From: Burkholderiaceae bacterium
GTDB lineage: Bacteria > Pseudomonadota > Gammaproteobacteria > Burkholderiales > Burkholderiaceae_C
DNA length: 64,000 nt
Assembly: GCA_919902775.1 (NCBI GenBank)
Contig: CAKKRJ010000010.1
Location: forward strand, 1-64,000
Direction of reading: 5' to 3'
A model generated the notes under the pieces. It was not told the origin of the DNA and ran no database searches. It saw only the letters and a program-made list of their open reading frames with translations. Position numbers and translations under genes: made by a program. Shown here piece after piece: positions 43,364 to 53,250 of this stretch. Numbering within the stretch: the first letter of the stretch is position 1; each line of letters starts with the position of its first letter.

Positions 43364-46300
43364 TCAGGCCGCTTGCTGTGCAGCGGCTTCGACGGCTGCG
43401 GGCTTCAGAAGGGTCTCGCGCTCGGCCAAGGCCTTGCTGGCACTGCCCGCACGCACGTGGCCAAAGCCACGCACATGCTGTGGCCAGGCGGCCAGACGCG
43501 CCATGCTCTGGGCATTGCCCGCGTCAAGCTGCTGCGCCATGCGGTCCAGATCGGCTTCGTACTGGGCGCGCAATTGGCGGTCCAGCTGGCGCTCGGATGA
43601 GTTCTTGAACGGATCCATCCAAGTGCCACGGATGCCCCGCAGTTTGCCCAGCACGGACAGCAAAAATGGCATGGCAAACACCCGCTCCGACTTGATGGGC
43701 TGGCCCGTGGCCGCGTCCTTTTTGGCGAAAGGCCCGCCGCCCAGGTGCCAGTGCACTTGAAGTTCACCATCGAACTCCGCCGCCAGCATCTGGCGGAATG
43801 CAGGGTCGCTATACAGACGGCCGACCTCGTATTCGTCCTTCACCGCCAGCAAGCGGTAGTACTGGCGCGCCGCGTTTTTGACGACCGTATCGCCCGCCCC
43901 CGCCTGGTCGGCCACGGCCTTGAGCCGGGTGATGCGCGCACTGTAGGTTTGCGCGAGCGCGGCGTTTTGGTAGTTGGCAAGGCGCGCCATGCGGTCGCGC
44001 ACGAGGGTCTCCACACTCTCGGTCACCGGCAGGGCAATGACTTGCGCTGGCCGGGCGGCGGCGTGCAGGGTTTTGACCTTGTCTGCATCGGCTGCGCACA
44101 AACGCCCCAGGGTGATGGCTTCGAGGTTTTTGCCGATCTGCACGCCGTTGAGCTCAATCGCGCGCTGCAGGCTGGCCAGTGACACGGGAATCATGCCGCG
44201 CTGCCAGGCCACGCCCAGCATCAGCATATTGGCAAAGACGGCATCGCCCAGCAGGTCTTTGGCCAGCTGCGTGGCTTCCACCATCTCAAATCGATCGCCC
44301 GCCATGGCCGTGAGGCGACCCTTGAGGGTGGCGGCATCGAAGTCCCAATCCGGGTTGCGAGAAAAGTCGGTGGTGGGCACTTCTTCGCTGTTGATCACCA
44401 GGCGGGCCGAACCTGGGCGCAAGCGGCTCAGGGACTCGTCACCGGCCGTGACGAGCAGGTCGCAACCCACCACCACATCGGCCTCGCCCATGGCCAGGCG
44501 CGCGCTGGTCAGCAAGTCCGGGCTCTTGGCAATGCGCATGTGCGTCATCACCGCACCGTATTTTTGTGCCAGGCCAGTGATGTCCAGCGTGGAGCAGGCC
44601 AGGCCATCCAGGTAGGCCGCCATGGAGGTGACCGCGCCCACGGTGACGACACCGGTGCCGCCAATGCCGGTGATCAACACGCCCAGTGATTCGCGTTGCA
44701 GACGGGTGTCGGGCATGGGCAACATGGCCGCGTCGATCAGCGGCTGCGCACGTTTCACCACGGCGGGCTTTTTGGCTTCGGCGCCGTGCACCGTCACAAA
44801 GCTGGGGCAAAAGCCTTCGACGCAGGCGTAGTCCTTGTTGCAACTGCTTTGGTTGATGCGGCGCTTGCGGCCCAGCGGCGTCTCCAGCGGCTCGATGGAC
44901 AGACAACCACTCTTGTTGCCACAGTCGCCACAGCCTTCGCAGATTTCGGGGTGAATGAAGGTACGCACCTGGGGGTCCACCCACTTTCCCCGCTTGCGCA
45001 AGCGGCGACGTTCGGTGGCGCAGGCCTGGTCGTGGATCAACACGGTGCAGCCCGGCATCTCGCGCAGTTCGCGTTGCACACGGTCGAGCTCGCGGCGGTG
45101 GAACACCGGCACGTCGCTGGGCAGGCCCAAGGCTTGCACGCGCTCCAGGTCTTCGGTGGTGACCACGATGTGCTTGACGCCTTCGGCCTTGAGTTGCTGA
45201 ACCAGCATGGGCACGGTGATTTCACCGTCCACCGGCTGGCCGCCGGTCATGGACACAAAACCATTGACCAGCAACTTGTAGGTGATGTTGACTTGGCTGG
45301 CGATGGCCGCGCGGATGGCCAGCAGGCCGGAATGGAAATAAGTACCGTCGCCCATGTTGGCGAACACATGTTTTTCGTCGGTGAACGGTGCCTGGCCCGC
45401 CCACAGCATGCCTTCGCCGCCCATGTGCGACACGGTCATGGTGCGCGGATTCGACAGCATGGCGATGGTGTGACAACCAATGCCGGCCAATGCGCGGCTG
45501 CCGTCGGGCAGCTTGGTGGAGGTGTTGTGCGGGCAGCCCGAGCAGAAGGTGGGCATGCGCATGGGGCCCAGCACCAGTTGACCCTGGGCATCGAACTTGG
45601 GTGGCGGCGGCAGCGGAATGGCCTGCGCCATGTCGTCCTTGCCCAGCAGCTTGGCAATGGCGTGGGCAATGATGTTGGGCGCCAGTTCGCCAAAGGCCGG
45701 CAAGGCGGGCTTGCCAATGATTTTCGGCGGCTTGGCCAGCCCCGCTTCGTACAGCGCCGCTTTCATCTGCTGCTCGATCAGGGGACGCTTTTCTTCGATC
45801 ACCAATATCGCCTGCAGGCCGTCGGCGAACTTGACCACGGCCTCCGGGTCCAGCGGGAAGGTCATGCCCAGCTTCAAAATGCGGATGCCTGCGGCTTTGC
45901 AGACATCGGGCGTGAGGCCCAGCTCGTGCAGCGCCTGCAGGGTGTCGGCATACGACTTGCCTGACGTCACGATGCCCACCTGGGCGTTGGGCGATTCGTG
46001 CGTGATGCGGTTCAGCCCATTGGCCCGCGCATAGGCCACCGACAGCGGCAGCTTGGCGGCGATCAGGCGCGGCTCCTGCATCTGGGGGCGGTCGTGGACG
46101 CGCAGGTGCACCCCACCCGGGATGGGCGGCACCGGTGGCAGCACGGTCTTGAAGCGCTGGATGTCGACATCGACGGTCGACGCACTCTCCACCACATCGG
46201 TCACCAGCTTCAGGCTGACCCAGCAGCCGGTGAAGCGGCTCATGGCGATGCCATGGATGCCGTAGTCCAGAATTTCCTGCACATTGCTGGGCGCCAAGAT

Positions 46301-46831
46301 GGGCATGCCTGCGGCCATGAGGGCGGGCTCGCTCTGGTGGGCGGTGGTGGATGACTTGGCGCCATGGTCATCACCGGCCAGCACCAACACGCCGCCCTTG
46401 GGCGAGGTGCCCGCCAGGTTCGCGTGTTTGAACACATCGCCGCAACGGTCCACGCCGGGGCCTTTGCCATACCAGAGGCCAAACACGCCCTCCACTTTGG
46501 CCCCCGGCAACGAACCGACGTTTTGCGTGCCCCAGATGGCGGTGGCGGCCATGTCCTCGTTCACGCCCGACTGGAACTTGATGTTCAAGGGTTCAAGGTA
46601 TTGGGCCGCAGCCCACAGCTCCATGTCATAGCGCCCCAGCGGCGAGCCACGGTAACCCGACACATAACCCCCGGTGTTGAGCCCGGCGGCTTGGTCCAGC
46701 AAACGCTGCTGGATGGGCAGGCGCACCAAGGCTTGGTTGCCCGACAGGAAGACGGTGCCCATGGTTTGGGTGTAGCGGTCGTTCAGGCTCGGGGGGTTAG
46801 CTGTGGCAAGGCTTTGGCTGCTGGATGTCAT
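43364..46831 (-). CDS. Indolepyruvate:ferredoxin oxidoreductase, single chain
   Basis: 1155 residues combining pyruvate-ferredoxin-oxidoreductase-like domains. The N-terminal part has YVSGYRGSPLGRYDMELWAA, followed by NEDMAATAIWGTQNVG. The middle ThDP domain has GCPHNTSTKLPDGSRALAGIGCH and NMGDGTYFHSGLLAIRAA. An iron-sulfur segment has CEGCGDCGNKSGCLS and CNKDYACVEGFCPSF. The C-terminal gamma domain has GIGGTGVVTVGAV. It decarboxylates arylpyruvates or branched 2-oxo acids to acyl-CoA with ferredoxin. Single-chain forms of this size are common in beta- and alphaproteobacteria. A palindromic site lies 82 bp upstream. Confidence 0.88.
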   Translation of the reverse strand: MTSSSQSLATANPPSLNDRYTQTMGTVFLSGNQALVRLPIQQRLLDQAAGLNTGGYVSGYRGSPLGRYDMELWAAAQYLEPLNIKFQSGVNEDMAATAIWGTQNVGSLPGAKVEGVFGLWYGKGPGVDRCGDVFKHANLAGTSPKGGVLVLAGDDHGAKSSTTAHQSEPALMAAGMPILAPSNVQEILDYGIHGIAMSRFTGCWVSLKLVTDVVESASTVDVDIQRFKTVLPPVPPIPGGVHLRVHDRPQMQEPRLIAAKLPLSVAYARANGLNRITHESPNAQVGIVTSGKSYADTLQALHELGLTPDVCKAAGIRILKLGMTFPLDPEAVVKFADGLQAILVIEEKRPLIEQQMKAALYEAGLAKPPKIIGKPALPAFGELAPNIIAHAIAKLLGKDDMAQAIPLPPPPKFDAQGQLVLGPMRMPTFCSGCPHNTSTKLPDGSRALAGIGCHTIAMLSNPRTMTVSHMGGEGMLWAGQAPFTDEKHVFANMGDGTYFHSGLLAIRAAIASQVNITYKLLVNGFVSMTGGQPVDGEITVPMLVQQLKAEGVKHIVVTTEDLERVQALGLPSDVPVFHRRELDRVQRELREMPGCTVLIHDQACATERRRLRKRGKWVDPQVRTFIHPEICEGCGDCGNKSGCLSIEPLETPLGRKRRINQSSCNKDYACVEGFCPSFVTVHGAEAKKPAVVKRAQPLIDAAMLPMPDTRLQRESLGVLITGIGGTGVVTVGAVTSMAAYLDGLACSTLDITGLAQKYGAVMTHMRIAKSPDLLTSARLAMGEADVVVGCDLLVTAGDESLSRLRPGSARLVINSEEVPTTDFSRNPDWDFDAATLKGRLTAMAGDRFEMVEATQLAKDLLGDAVFANMLMLGVAWQRGMIPVSLASLQRAIELNGVQIGKNLEAITLGRLCAADADKVKTLHAAARPAQVIALPVTESVETLVRDRMARLANYQNAALAQTYSARITRLKAVADQAGAGDTVVKNAARQYYRLLAVKDEYEVGRLYSDPAFRQMLAAEFDGELQVHWHLGGGPFAKKDAATGQPIKSERVFAMPFLLSVLGKLRGIRGTWMDPFKNSSERQLDRQLRAQYEADLDRMAQQLDAGNAQSMARLAAWPQHVRGFGHVRAGSASKALAERETLLKPAAVEAAAQQAA

Positions 46832-46912
46832 GGCGTCTTTCGTTGGTGGCACGGTGCATCCATGGGCATGCACTCAAGCGAAAAATGGTAAGTCCCGCCC
46901 GGATGCACACAA

Positions 46913-46928
46913 TGTCATGCCATTGACA
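46913..46928. promoter_or_regulatory. TGTCA-N6-TGACA palindrome, candidate Crp/Fnr operator 3
   Basis: A perfect palindrome with 6-bp spacer, extended by two bases to AATGTCA/TGACATT. It lies upstream of the oxidoreductase gene (ATG 46831) in the region it shares with the divergent IclR gene. It repeats the pattern at 31441 and 36284. Confidence 0.6.
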
Positions 46929-47062
46929 TTGCAGGGTTTACACCGACCCCATGCGCGCCGTGCGCCATCGCTTGCCACTAGGGAAAGTACCGTGCTGCAG
47001 CAAGGAAAAATGCCTCGATAATTTCACTTATCGGACCTACGGTTCCATTTTACGGCACAAAT

Positions 47063-47800
47063 ATGGCTTCACTGAAAGATGTCGTGGACGTCTTGAGATG
47101 TTTTTCACCAAAAATCGGTGCCCTGACGGTCACCGAGGTGGCGCAGCGCCTGTCTTGGCCCAAGAGCAATGTGTCGCGGCTGCTGAAGTCCATGATGGAG
47201 GTGGGTTTGCTCGACAAGGCCGCAGAAGGTCGTGGCTACAGCCCGGGCATCATGTTGCTGGGTTTGGGGCAAGTGGCCGCAGCGGGTATGACATGGGGTG
47301 TCCGAGCCGACAGCGCGATTGCACAGCTCTCGGCGTCCACCGGACATTCAGGATTTGTGTCAGCGCGCGAGGGCACAGCGATGGTGGGCTTGACGCAGCA
47401 CATGGGCAGCAATGTGCTGCAAGTCGGCTTGAGCTTGGGCACACGGCTGCCAGTCGATGCCTGTGCCACCGGGCGTTCGTTGCTGGCACTGATGGCGGAC
47501 GAAGAGGTGCGCGAATTGTTGCGCAACCAAGTGTCCAAAGTCTCGCCACAGTCTCCTGCATCCATAGACGACCTTTTGGCGCGCTTGAAAGTGGTGCGCG
47601 AAAAGGGCTATGCCGAGTCCCATGACGAGGCGGGCAAAGGGGTCGGCGCGATTGCGGTGGCTTTGCCAAACGCCACCGGACCAGATCCCATCAGCATCTG
47701 CTTGACTTTTCCTTGGGCAACAGTGGACGCGCATGAGCGCAGCCAACTGATTGAACAACTACTACAAACCAAAGCGAGCTTATATCGAGGTATCGAATGA
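47063..47800 (+). CDS. IclR-family transcriptional regulator
   Basis: 245 residues: winged helix with VTEVAQRLSWPKSNVSRLLKSMMEVGLLDK in the N-terminal third, and an effector domain with DACATGRSLLALM near residue 132 and GYAESHDEAGKGVGAIAVAL, typical of IclR sensors of small organic acids. Its stop overlaps the next ATG (47797), so it is coupled to the hydantoinase/oxoprolinase and ABC operon that it probably regulates. Confidence 0.9.
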   Translation: MASLKDVVDVLRCFSPKIGALTVTEVAQRLSWPKSNVSRLLKSMMEVGLLDKAAEGRGYSPGIMLLGLGQVAAAGMTWGVRADSAIAQLSASTGHSGFVSAREGTAMVGLTQHMGSNVLQVGLSLGTRLPVDACATGRSLLALMADEEVRELLRNQVSKVSPQSPASIDDLLARLKVVREKGYAESHDEAGKGVGAIAVALPNATGPDPISICLTFPWATVDAHERSQLIEQLLQTKASLYRGIE

Positions 47801-50800
47801 ATACAAGCGAACTGTTCACCAAACGCTGGCGCATCGGGTTTGATATCGGCGGCACCTTCACCGACTTTGTCCTGTTCGATCAGAAAGAAGGACGGGTGCA
47901 TCTGCACAAGCGACTGACGTCGGCCGATGACCCATCCCGTTCGGCGCTGATCGGCCTGGAAGAGTTGTTGCAAAAAGCGGCCATTGGCTTGCCCGATGTG
48001 CAGGACATCGTGCACGGCACGACCTTGGTCACCAATGCCATCATCGAGCGCAAAGGCGGTGCCCGCCTGGGCCTGATCACCACGGTCGGTTTTCGCGACA
48101 TCCTGGAAATGGGTACCGAGCAGCGCTACGACATTTACGACCTGTTCCTGAAATTCCCCGAACCGCTGGTGCCACGCGACCGCCGCCTGGAGGTGGCCGA
48201 GCGCATCGACGCGCTGGGCGCCGTGGTGACCGAACTGGATGAAGAGCAGGTGCGTGGTGCTTTGCGTCAACTGGCTGCGGATGGCGTCAATGCCGTGGCC
48301 GTGTGCTTTTTGCATGCCTACCGCAACCCGGCGCACGAGCAGCGTGTGGCTGTGCTGGCAGCGCGTGAGTTCCCGCAGTTGGCGATCTCCCTGTCGAGCG
48401 AAGTGGTGCCGGAAATATCGGAATTCCAGCGTTGTGTGACCACCGCAGCCAATGCCTTTGTGCAGCCGCTGATGAGTGCTTACCTGGAAAAATTGCAGCG
48501 TGAACTGGTTGCCCGAGGCTTTACGGGTGCCTTGCGTCTGATGCACTCGGCGGGTGGCCTCATGTCGCCACAAACCGCATGTGCCTATCCGATTCGTCTG
48601 CTGGAATCGGGCCCGGCGGGTGGCGGCTTGGCCACCGTCTGGTTTGGTCAGGCGGCCGGCCACAAGGATGTCATTTCATTTGACATGGGCGGCACCACGG
48701 CCAAGGCGGCATTGATCGAAGACGGTCAATTTGAAATCATGCCGATGCTGGAGGCCGCACGCGTGCAGCGCTTCACCAAGGGCTCAGGACTGCCCATCAA
48801 GACCCCCGTGATCGACATGATCGAAATCGGCGCGGGCGGCGGCTCCATCGCAGCCATCGACGACTTGGGCCTCCTGAAGGTCGGGCCGCGTTCGGCCAGT
48901 TCCGCACCAGGTCCGGCCTGCTATGGCCTGGGCGGCACCGAGCCGACCGTGACGGACGCCTGCGTGTTGCTGGGTTACTACGATCCGGGATTTTTCCTGG
49001 GAGGCACCATGTCGTTGGACATGGAAGCCGCCAAACGCGCCATGAACTCCGTGGCCGCACCCCTGTCCTTGAGTACCGAACAGGCCGCTTGGGGCATCCA
49101 TGCGCTGGTCGTGGACAGCATGGCAGCCGCAACACGCGTGCATTTGGTTGAGCATGGCAAAGACCCCCGCAACTTCAGCATGGTGGCCTTTGGTGGCGCC
49201 GGACCGGCCCACGCCGTGGACGTGGCCAGGTCACTGGGCGTGGGCGAAGTGATCATTCCGCCCGCTTCGGGCGCTGCTTCGGCCTTTGGTTTTCTGGCCG
49301 CCCCATTGTCGTTTGAGCAGGTGCAGTCTTTCCCTGTCGAATTGTCCAACTTGGTTGATGGCGCAGCCATCAACCAGGTGCTGGCTGCGCTGGAAGCGCA
49401 CGGGCGTGTGCAGTTGACCCAGGCCGGCGTGACGCAAGCCGATGTCACGGTTTCGCGTTGGGCCGATATGCGCATGGTGGGGCAAATGCACGACATCCGT
49501 GTGCCCCTGCCGCTGGGAGAAATCGGCCCAGAGCAAATTCCTGCGCTGCGTGAGGCATTCGAACGGGTGTACCGCACCCGCTACACCACGGTGCCCTCCT
49601 CGGCACGTTTTGAAGCCATCAATTTCCGCGTCAACTGTGTCGGGCCGTTGCCTCAACTCGCCGTATCGGGCGCGCTCGGATCGGGGGCGCCCCGCGATGC
49701 GCGCAAGGGGACGCGCCAAGCCTGGTTTGAGGACCGTTTTCTGACGGCCACGGTCTACGATCGCGATGCGCTGCTGCCTGGCGCCGAACTGGCAGGCCCC
49801 TGCATCATTGAAGAGCGAGAAGCCACCACAGTGCTGGGCCCGCTGGACCGCTTCACGGTGGATGAGAAGCTGAATTTGCGCATCACCGTGGGGACGCACG
49901 CCGCACGCGCCGTGACGGTGACGCACGACACCCCGCTGCAAGAGGCCATGGCCCGCATCGAATCCGATCCAATTTCATTGGAAATCATGTGGAGCCGGCT
50001 GGTCAATGTGGTCGATGAAATGTGGCTGACGGTGTGCCGCACCGCGTTCTCGCTGGTGATCTCCGAAGCACAGGACTTTGCCTGCGAAATTTTGAGTCCG
50101 CAGGGCGAGACCTTGGCGCACTCACCGCGTGCCATGCCGGTTTTCAACTTGACCATGCCCCTGGCGGTCAAGGCCTTGCTCGAACACTATCCGGCCGAGA
50201 CCTTGCGGCCGGGCGATGTGCTCATCACCAACGACCCGTGGTTGTGTGCAGGCCACCTGTTTGACATTGCCATCGTCACGCCCGTGTTTGCGGACGATGT
50301 GCTGGTCGGCTTGTTGGGCACCGTCGGTCATGTGGCCGACATTGGCGGCACCAAGGACGCTTTGCGGGCCCGTGAAATTTACGAAGAAGGCCTGCAAATT
50401 CCGCCCATGAAGTTCAGCGAGGCCGGCACCCTGAATGCCACGCTGGTCAAGCTGATCGAACACAATGTCCGCAATTCAGAACAGGTGCTGGGCGACTTGC
50501 ATTCCTTCATGGCCGCCAACGCGCTGGGCGGCGAGCGTCTGGTGTCCTTCATGCGTGATTACGGCATGCAAGACTTGAATGCGCTGGCCACCGTTGTGCA
50601 GGCGCGCTCCGAGAAAGCCATGCGCGATGCCATCCGCAAGATTCCCAATGGGGTGTACCAGTCTGAAATGTGGAGCAATCCGCTGGGCACGCCCATGCGC
50701 TTTCCGCTCAAACTCACGGTGGCCGACGAAGCCATCGAGATTGATTTCGAAGGCGCGCCCCCCCAGCTGGCGCAGGGTGGACTGAACTCCACCATGAACT

Positions 50801-51612
50801 ACACCGCCGCGCACGCGACGTATCCACTCAAGTGCATTCTGACCCCCAGTGTGCGGGGCAATGCGGGATGCTACCGACCGTTCACGGTGAAGGCGCCCGA
50901 GGGTTCCATCCTCAACTGCGTCTACCCGGCGTCCGTCTCGGTGCGCGTGCGCACAGGCTGGTACATCGCGCCCAATATTTTCAAGGCGCTGGCCAGTGCC
51001 ACACCCTTGCAAGTCCAGTCCTACACCGGCTTGCCCGTGGCCTTGGGCATCTATGGCAAAGACGCACAAGGCGCCACCTATTCGGACATGCTGTTTTCCG
51101 GCGGCGGCCAGGGTGCCAGTGCGGGCTCGGATGGAAAGTCTGCGCTGATGTACCCCACCTCGGCGGCCAACACCCCGATTGAAATGGTGGAGTCACGTGT
51201 CCCCATTGTCGTCACGGAAAAGTCGTTCATCACCGATTCAGGCGGGCCGGGTACTTACCGTGGTGGTTTGGCGCAGCGCGTGCGCTTTCGCAAGCGCGAT
51301 GCCGACGGCATGCCGATGCAAGTCTCCATCTACCCCGAAGGCGCACGGCTGTCCCCGGATGGCTTGTTTGGCGGGTGCCCGGGTTTGCCCGCGCACGGCC
51401 TGGTTCTGGACGCCAAAGGCAACACCCTTTTGGATGTGGGGTCCGGAGATTTGGTGACACTGAATGACACCGATTCCTGCGTGGAATTGGTCTTGGCGGG
51501 CGGCTCTGGTTTTGGCGATCCGTCAAAACGCGCTGCTGCCGATGTGGCACATGATGTGGCGATGGGCTGGGTTACTTCCGATGCCGCAGCGCGCGATCAT
51601 GGTGAGACTTGA
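47797..51612 (+). CDS. Fused hydantoinase/oxoprolinase (HyuA-HyuB) protein
   Basis: 1271 residues. The first part (about 1-700) is HyuA type with the ATP-binding FDIGGTFTDFVLFD near residue 15, HGTTLVTNAIIERKGG, SFDMGGTTAKAALI and FGGAGPAHAVDVARSLG. The second (about 720-1271) is HyuB type with SDPISLEIMWSRLVNVVDEMW, LITNDPWLCAGH and GYGDPSKR-like FGDPSKRAAADV. In two-gene and fused forms the family opens cyclic amides such as hydantoins, 5-oxoproline or N-methylhydantoin with ATP; acetone carboxylase is a distant relative. It is followed by a peptide-type ABC transporter, so it may process an imported cyclic amide. Confidence 0.9.
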   Translation: MNTSELFTKRWRIGFDIGGTFTDFVLFDQKEGRVHLHKRLTSADDPSRSALIGLEELLQKAAIGLPDVQDIVHGTTLVTNAIIERKGGARLGLITTVGFRDILEMGTEQRYDIYDLFLKFPEPLVPRDRRLEVAERIDALGAVVTELDEEQVRGALRQLAADGVNAVAVCFLHAYRNPAHEQRVAVLAAREFPQLAISLSSEVVPEISEFQRCVTTAANAFVQPLMSAYLEKLQRELVARGFTGALRLMHSAGGLMSPQTACAYPIRLLESGPAGGGLATVWFGQAAGHKDVISFDMGGTTAKAALIEDGQFEIMPMLEAARVQRFTKGSGLPIKTPVIDMIEIGAGGGSIAAIDDLGLLKVGPRSASSAPGPACYGLGGTEPTVTDACVLLGYYDPGFFLGGTMSLDMEAAKRAMNSVAAPLSLSTEQAAWGIHALVVDSMAAATRVHLVEHGKDPRNFSMVAFGGAGPAHAVDVARSLGVGEVIIPPASGAASAFGFLAAPLSFEQVQSFPVELSNLVDGAAINQVLAALEAHGRVQLTQAGVTQADVTVSRWADMRMVGQMHDIRVPLPLGEIGPEQIPALREAFERVYRTRYTTVPSSARFEAINFRVNCVGPLPQLAVSGALGSGAPRDARKGTRQAWFEDRFLTATVYDRDALLPGAELAGPCIIEEREATTVLGPLDRFTVDEKLNLRITVGTHAARAVTVTHDTPLQEAMARIESDPISLEIMWSRLVNVVDEMWLTVCRTAFSLVISEAQDFACEILSPQGETLAHSPRAMPVFNLTMPLAVKALLEHYPAETLRPGDVLITNDPWLCAGHLFDIAIVTPVFADDVLVGLLGTVGHVADIGGTKDALRAREIYEEGLQIPPMKFSEAGTLNATLVKLIEHNVRNSEQVLGDLHSFMAANALGGERLVSFMRDYGMQDLNALATVVQARSEKAMRDAIRKIPNGVYQSEMWSNPLGTPMRFPLKLTVADEAIEIDFEGAPPQLAQGGLNSTMNYTAAHATYPLKCILTPSVRGNAGCYRPFTVKAPEGSILNCVYPASVSVRVRTGWYIAPNIFKALASATPLQVQSYTGLPVALGIYGKDAQGATYSDMLFSGGGQGASAGSDGKSALMYPTSAANTPIEMVESRVPIVVTEKSFITDSGGPGTYRGGLAQRVRFRKRDADGMPMQVSIYPEGARLSPDGLFGGCPGLPAHGLVLDAKGNTLLDVGSGDLVTLNDTDSCVELVLAGGSGFGDPSKRAAADVAHDVAMGWVTSDAAARDHGET

Positions 51613-51678
51613 AGTCGCGAAAGCACTGAAAGTTGTGTGTGTTTTTTCCCGTTAACTTGACACAAAAGGAGCAAGCGT

Positions 51679-53232
51679 ATGGAACGCCGTAGTATTTTGA
51701 AGGGTGCAGCCGGATCCGCCGTGATCGCATCCACACTGGGTCTGCCGGCCATCGCCCAAGCGCAAGGCCGCAAGATTTTGGTGATTGCAGCTGGACAGGA
51801 CATCCCCAACTTTGATCCCCATGTGGCCACCGGTTATTCGGCTTCCATGTTGCATCGCAACACCTACGATGGTCTGGTGCGGGTGGTCGGTGCGCCACCC
51901 AAGGTTGTGCCCCATTTGGCGTCGTCGTGGACGATTTCTCCCAACGGGCTGGAATATGTTTTCAAGCTCAACACCGCCGCCAAGTTCCATGACGGTACCC
52001 CGGTGACGGCGCATGCGGTGGCCTACTCTTTCAAGCGCACTCTGCGATTGGGCAAAGGCAACGCCTGGATGATCGCCGGTGTGGTCGACCCCAATGGCAT
52101 CGAGGCGGTGGACGTGCAAACCGTCCGCTTCAAATTGCTCAAGCCTTTCGCACCGTTCCTGTCGGTCCTGCCCTGGCAGTTCATCGTGAACCCGGTGCTG
52201 GTCGAGACCAACAAAGGCAGCGACGATGGCCAGGAATTCCTGCGCAAGAACATTGCCGGCTCGGGTCGCTTCAAGATCAAACGCGCTGAAGCGGGCAATC
52301 TGTATGAGTTCGAGCGTGTGGCCTCGCCATGGCTGGCCGGTGGCAATCTGGACGGCGCCATCTGGAAGATCGTGCGCGAAACCTCGTCACAGCGCTTGAT
52401 GGTGGCACGCGGTGAGGTCCATTTCGCGGTGGATCTGACCAGTGAAGACATGGACTCCCTTAAGGACAACCCCGCCGTGGTGCGCGTGTTGGAACCCGAA
52501 TTCCGTACCTTCAGCATCAAGATGAATACGGCGCATGGCCCGCTTGCCGACATCAATGTGCGCAAGGCCATTTCTCATGTATTCAACTACCAGGGCATGC
52601 TGGATGCTGCGGGTTATGCGCAGTTGATGGTGGGGCCGCTGCCGCCCGGCTTGATGAATGATCCCAAGCTCAAAGTGCCGCGCACCGACCTGGAGATGGC
52701 CAAGCGCTATCTGGCCAAATCCAAGTACCCCAACGGCGGCATCAAGCTCACCATGGTGTATGTCACCGGGCTTGAACAGCAGCGTCGCTGGTCCCTGGTG
52801 TTGCTCGATAGCCTGAAAAAACTCGGCATCGAACTGGAGATCAAACCCACCTTGTGGCCCGACATGGTGGCCTCGACAAAAACACCGCAAACAACGGCAG
52901 ATTTCTTCCCGGTGTACCAGACGGGGAACTATGCTGACCCGGACAACGTGGCCTTTGCTTCTTACCATAGCTCTCGCAATGGGAACTGGCAAAACCCGGT
53001 GTACAACAATCCCAAGGTGGATGCACTGATCAACAAGGGACGTGGCGAGATCGATCCGAAGAAGCGTGCCGCCATTTACGCAGAACTGCAACAGGTCCTG
53101 GTGGACGATGCACCAGACATCTTTGGTGTGCTCGAAAAGCGCCGCCTGGCCTACCGCAAGGACGTGCAGAACTTCGTGTTCACGCCGGTGGCCAGCAACG
53201 CCATCGAGTTGCAGAACCTGTCACTCAAATAA
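51679..53232 (+). CDS. Peptide/opine-type ABC transporter, substrate-binding protein
   Basis: The 517-residue precursor has a Tat-like start (MERRSILKGAAGSAVIAST) and cleavage near AIAQA. It has the SBP family 5 pattern: YSASMLHRNTYDGLVRV, LASSWTISPNGLEYVFKL, FHDGTPVTAHAVAYSFKR, and the long lobe with DINVRKAISHVFNYQGMLDAAGYA. GGAG precedes the ATG. The family binds peptides, opines, glutathione or nickel; no metal site stands out here, so an organic ligand is likely. It starts the five-gene transporter. Confidence 0.88.
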   Translation: MERRSILKGAAGSAVIASTLGLPAIAQAQGRKILVIAAGQDIPNFDPHVATGYSASMLHRNTYDGLVRVVGAPPKVVPHLASSWTISPNGLEYVFKLNTAAKFHDGTPVTAHAVAYSFKRTLRLGKGNAWMIAGVVDPNGIEAVDVQTVRFKLLKPFAPFLSVLPWQFIVNPVLVETNKGSDDGQEFLRKNIAGSGRFKIKRAEAGNLYEFERVASPWLAGGNLDGAIWKIVRETSSQRLMVARGEVHFAVDLTSEDMDSLKDNPAVVRVLEPEFRTFSIKMNTAHGPLADINVRKAISHVFNYQGMLDAAGYAQLMVGPLPPGLMNDPKLKVPRTDLEMAKRYLAKSKYPNGGIKLTMVYVTGLEQQRRWSLVLLDSLKKLGIELEIKPTLWPDMVASTKTPQTTADFFPVYQTGNYADPDNVAFASYHSSRNGNWQNPVYNNPKVDALINKGRGEIDPKKRAAIYAELQQVLVDDAPDIFGVLEKRRLAYRKDVQNFVFTPVASNAIELQNLSLK

Positions 53233-53250
53233 GCGGCTGGAGAGAACGCC

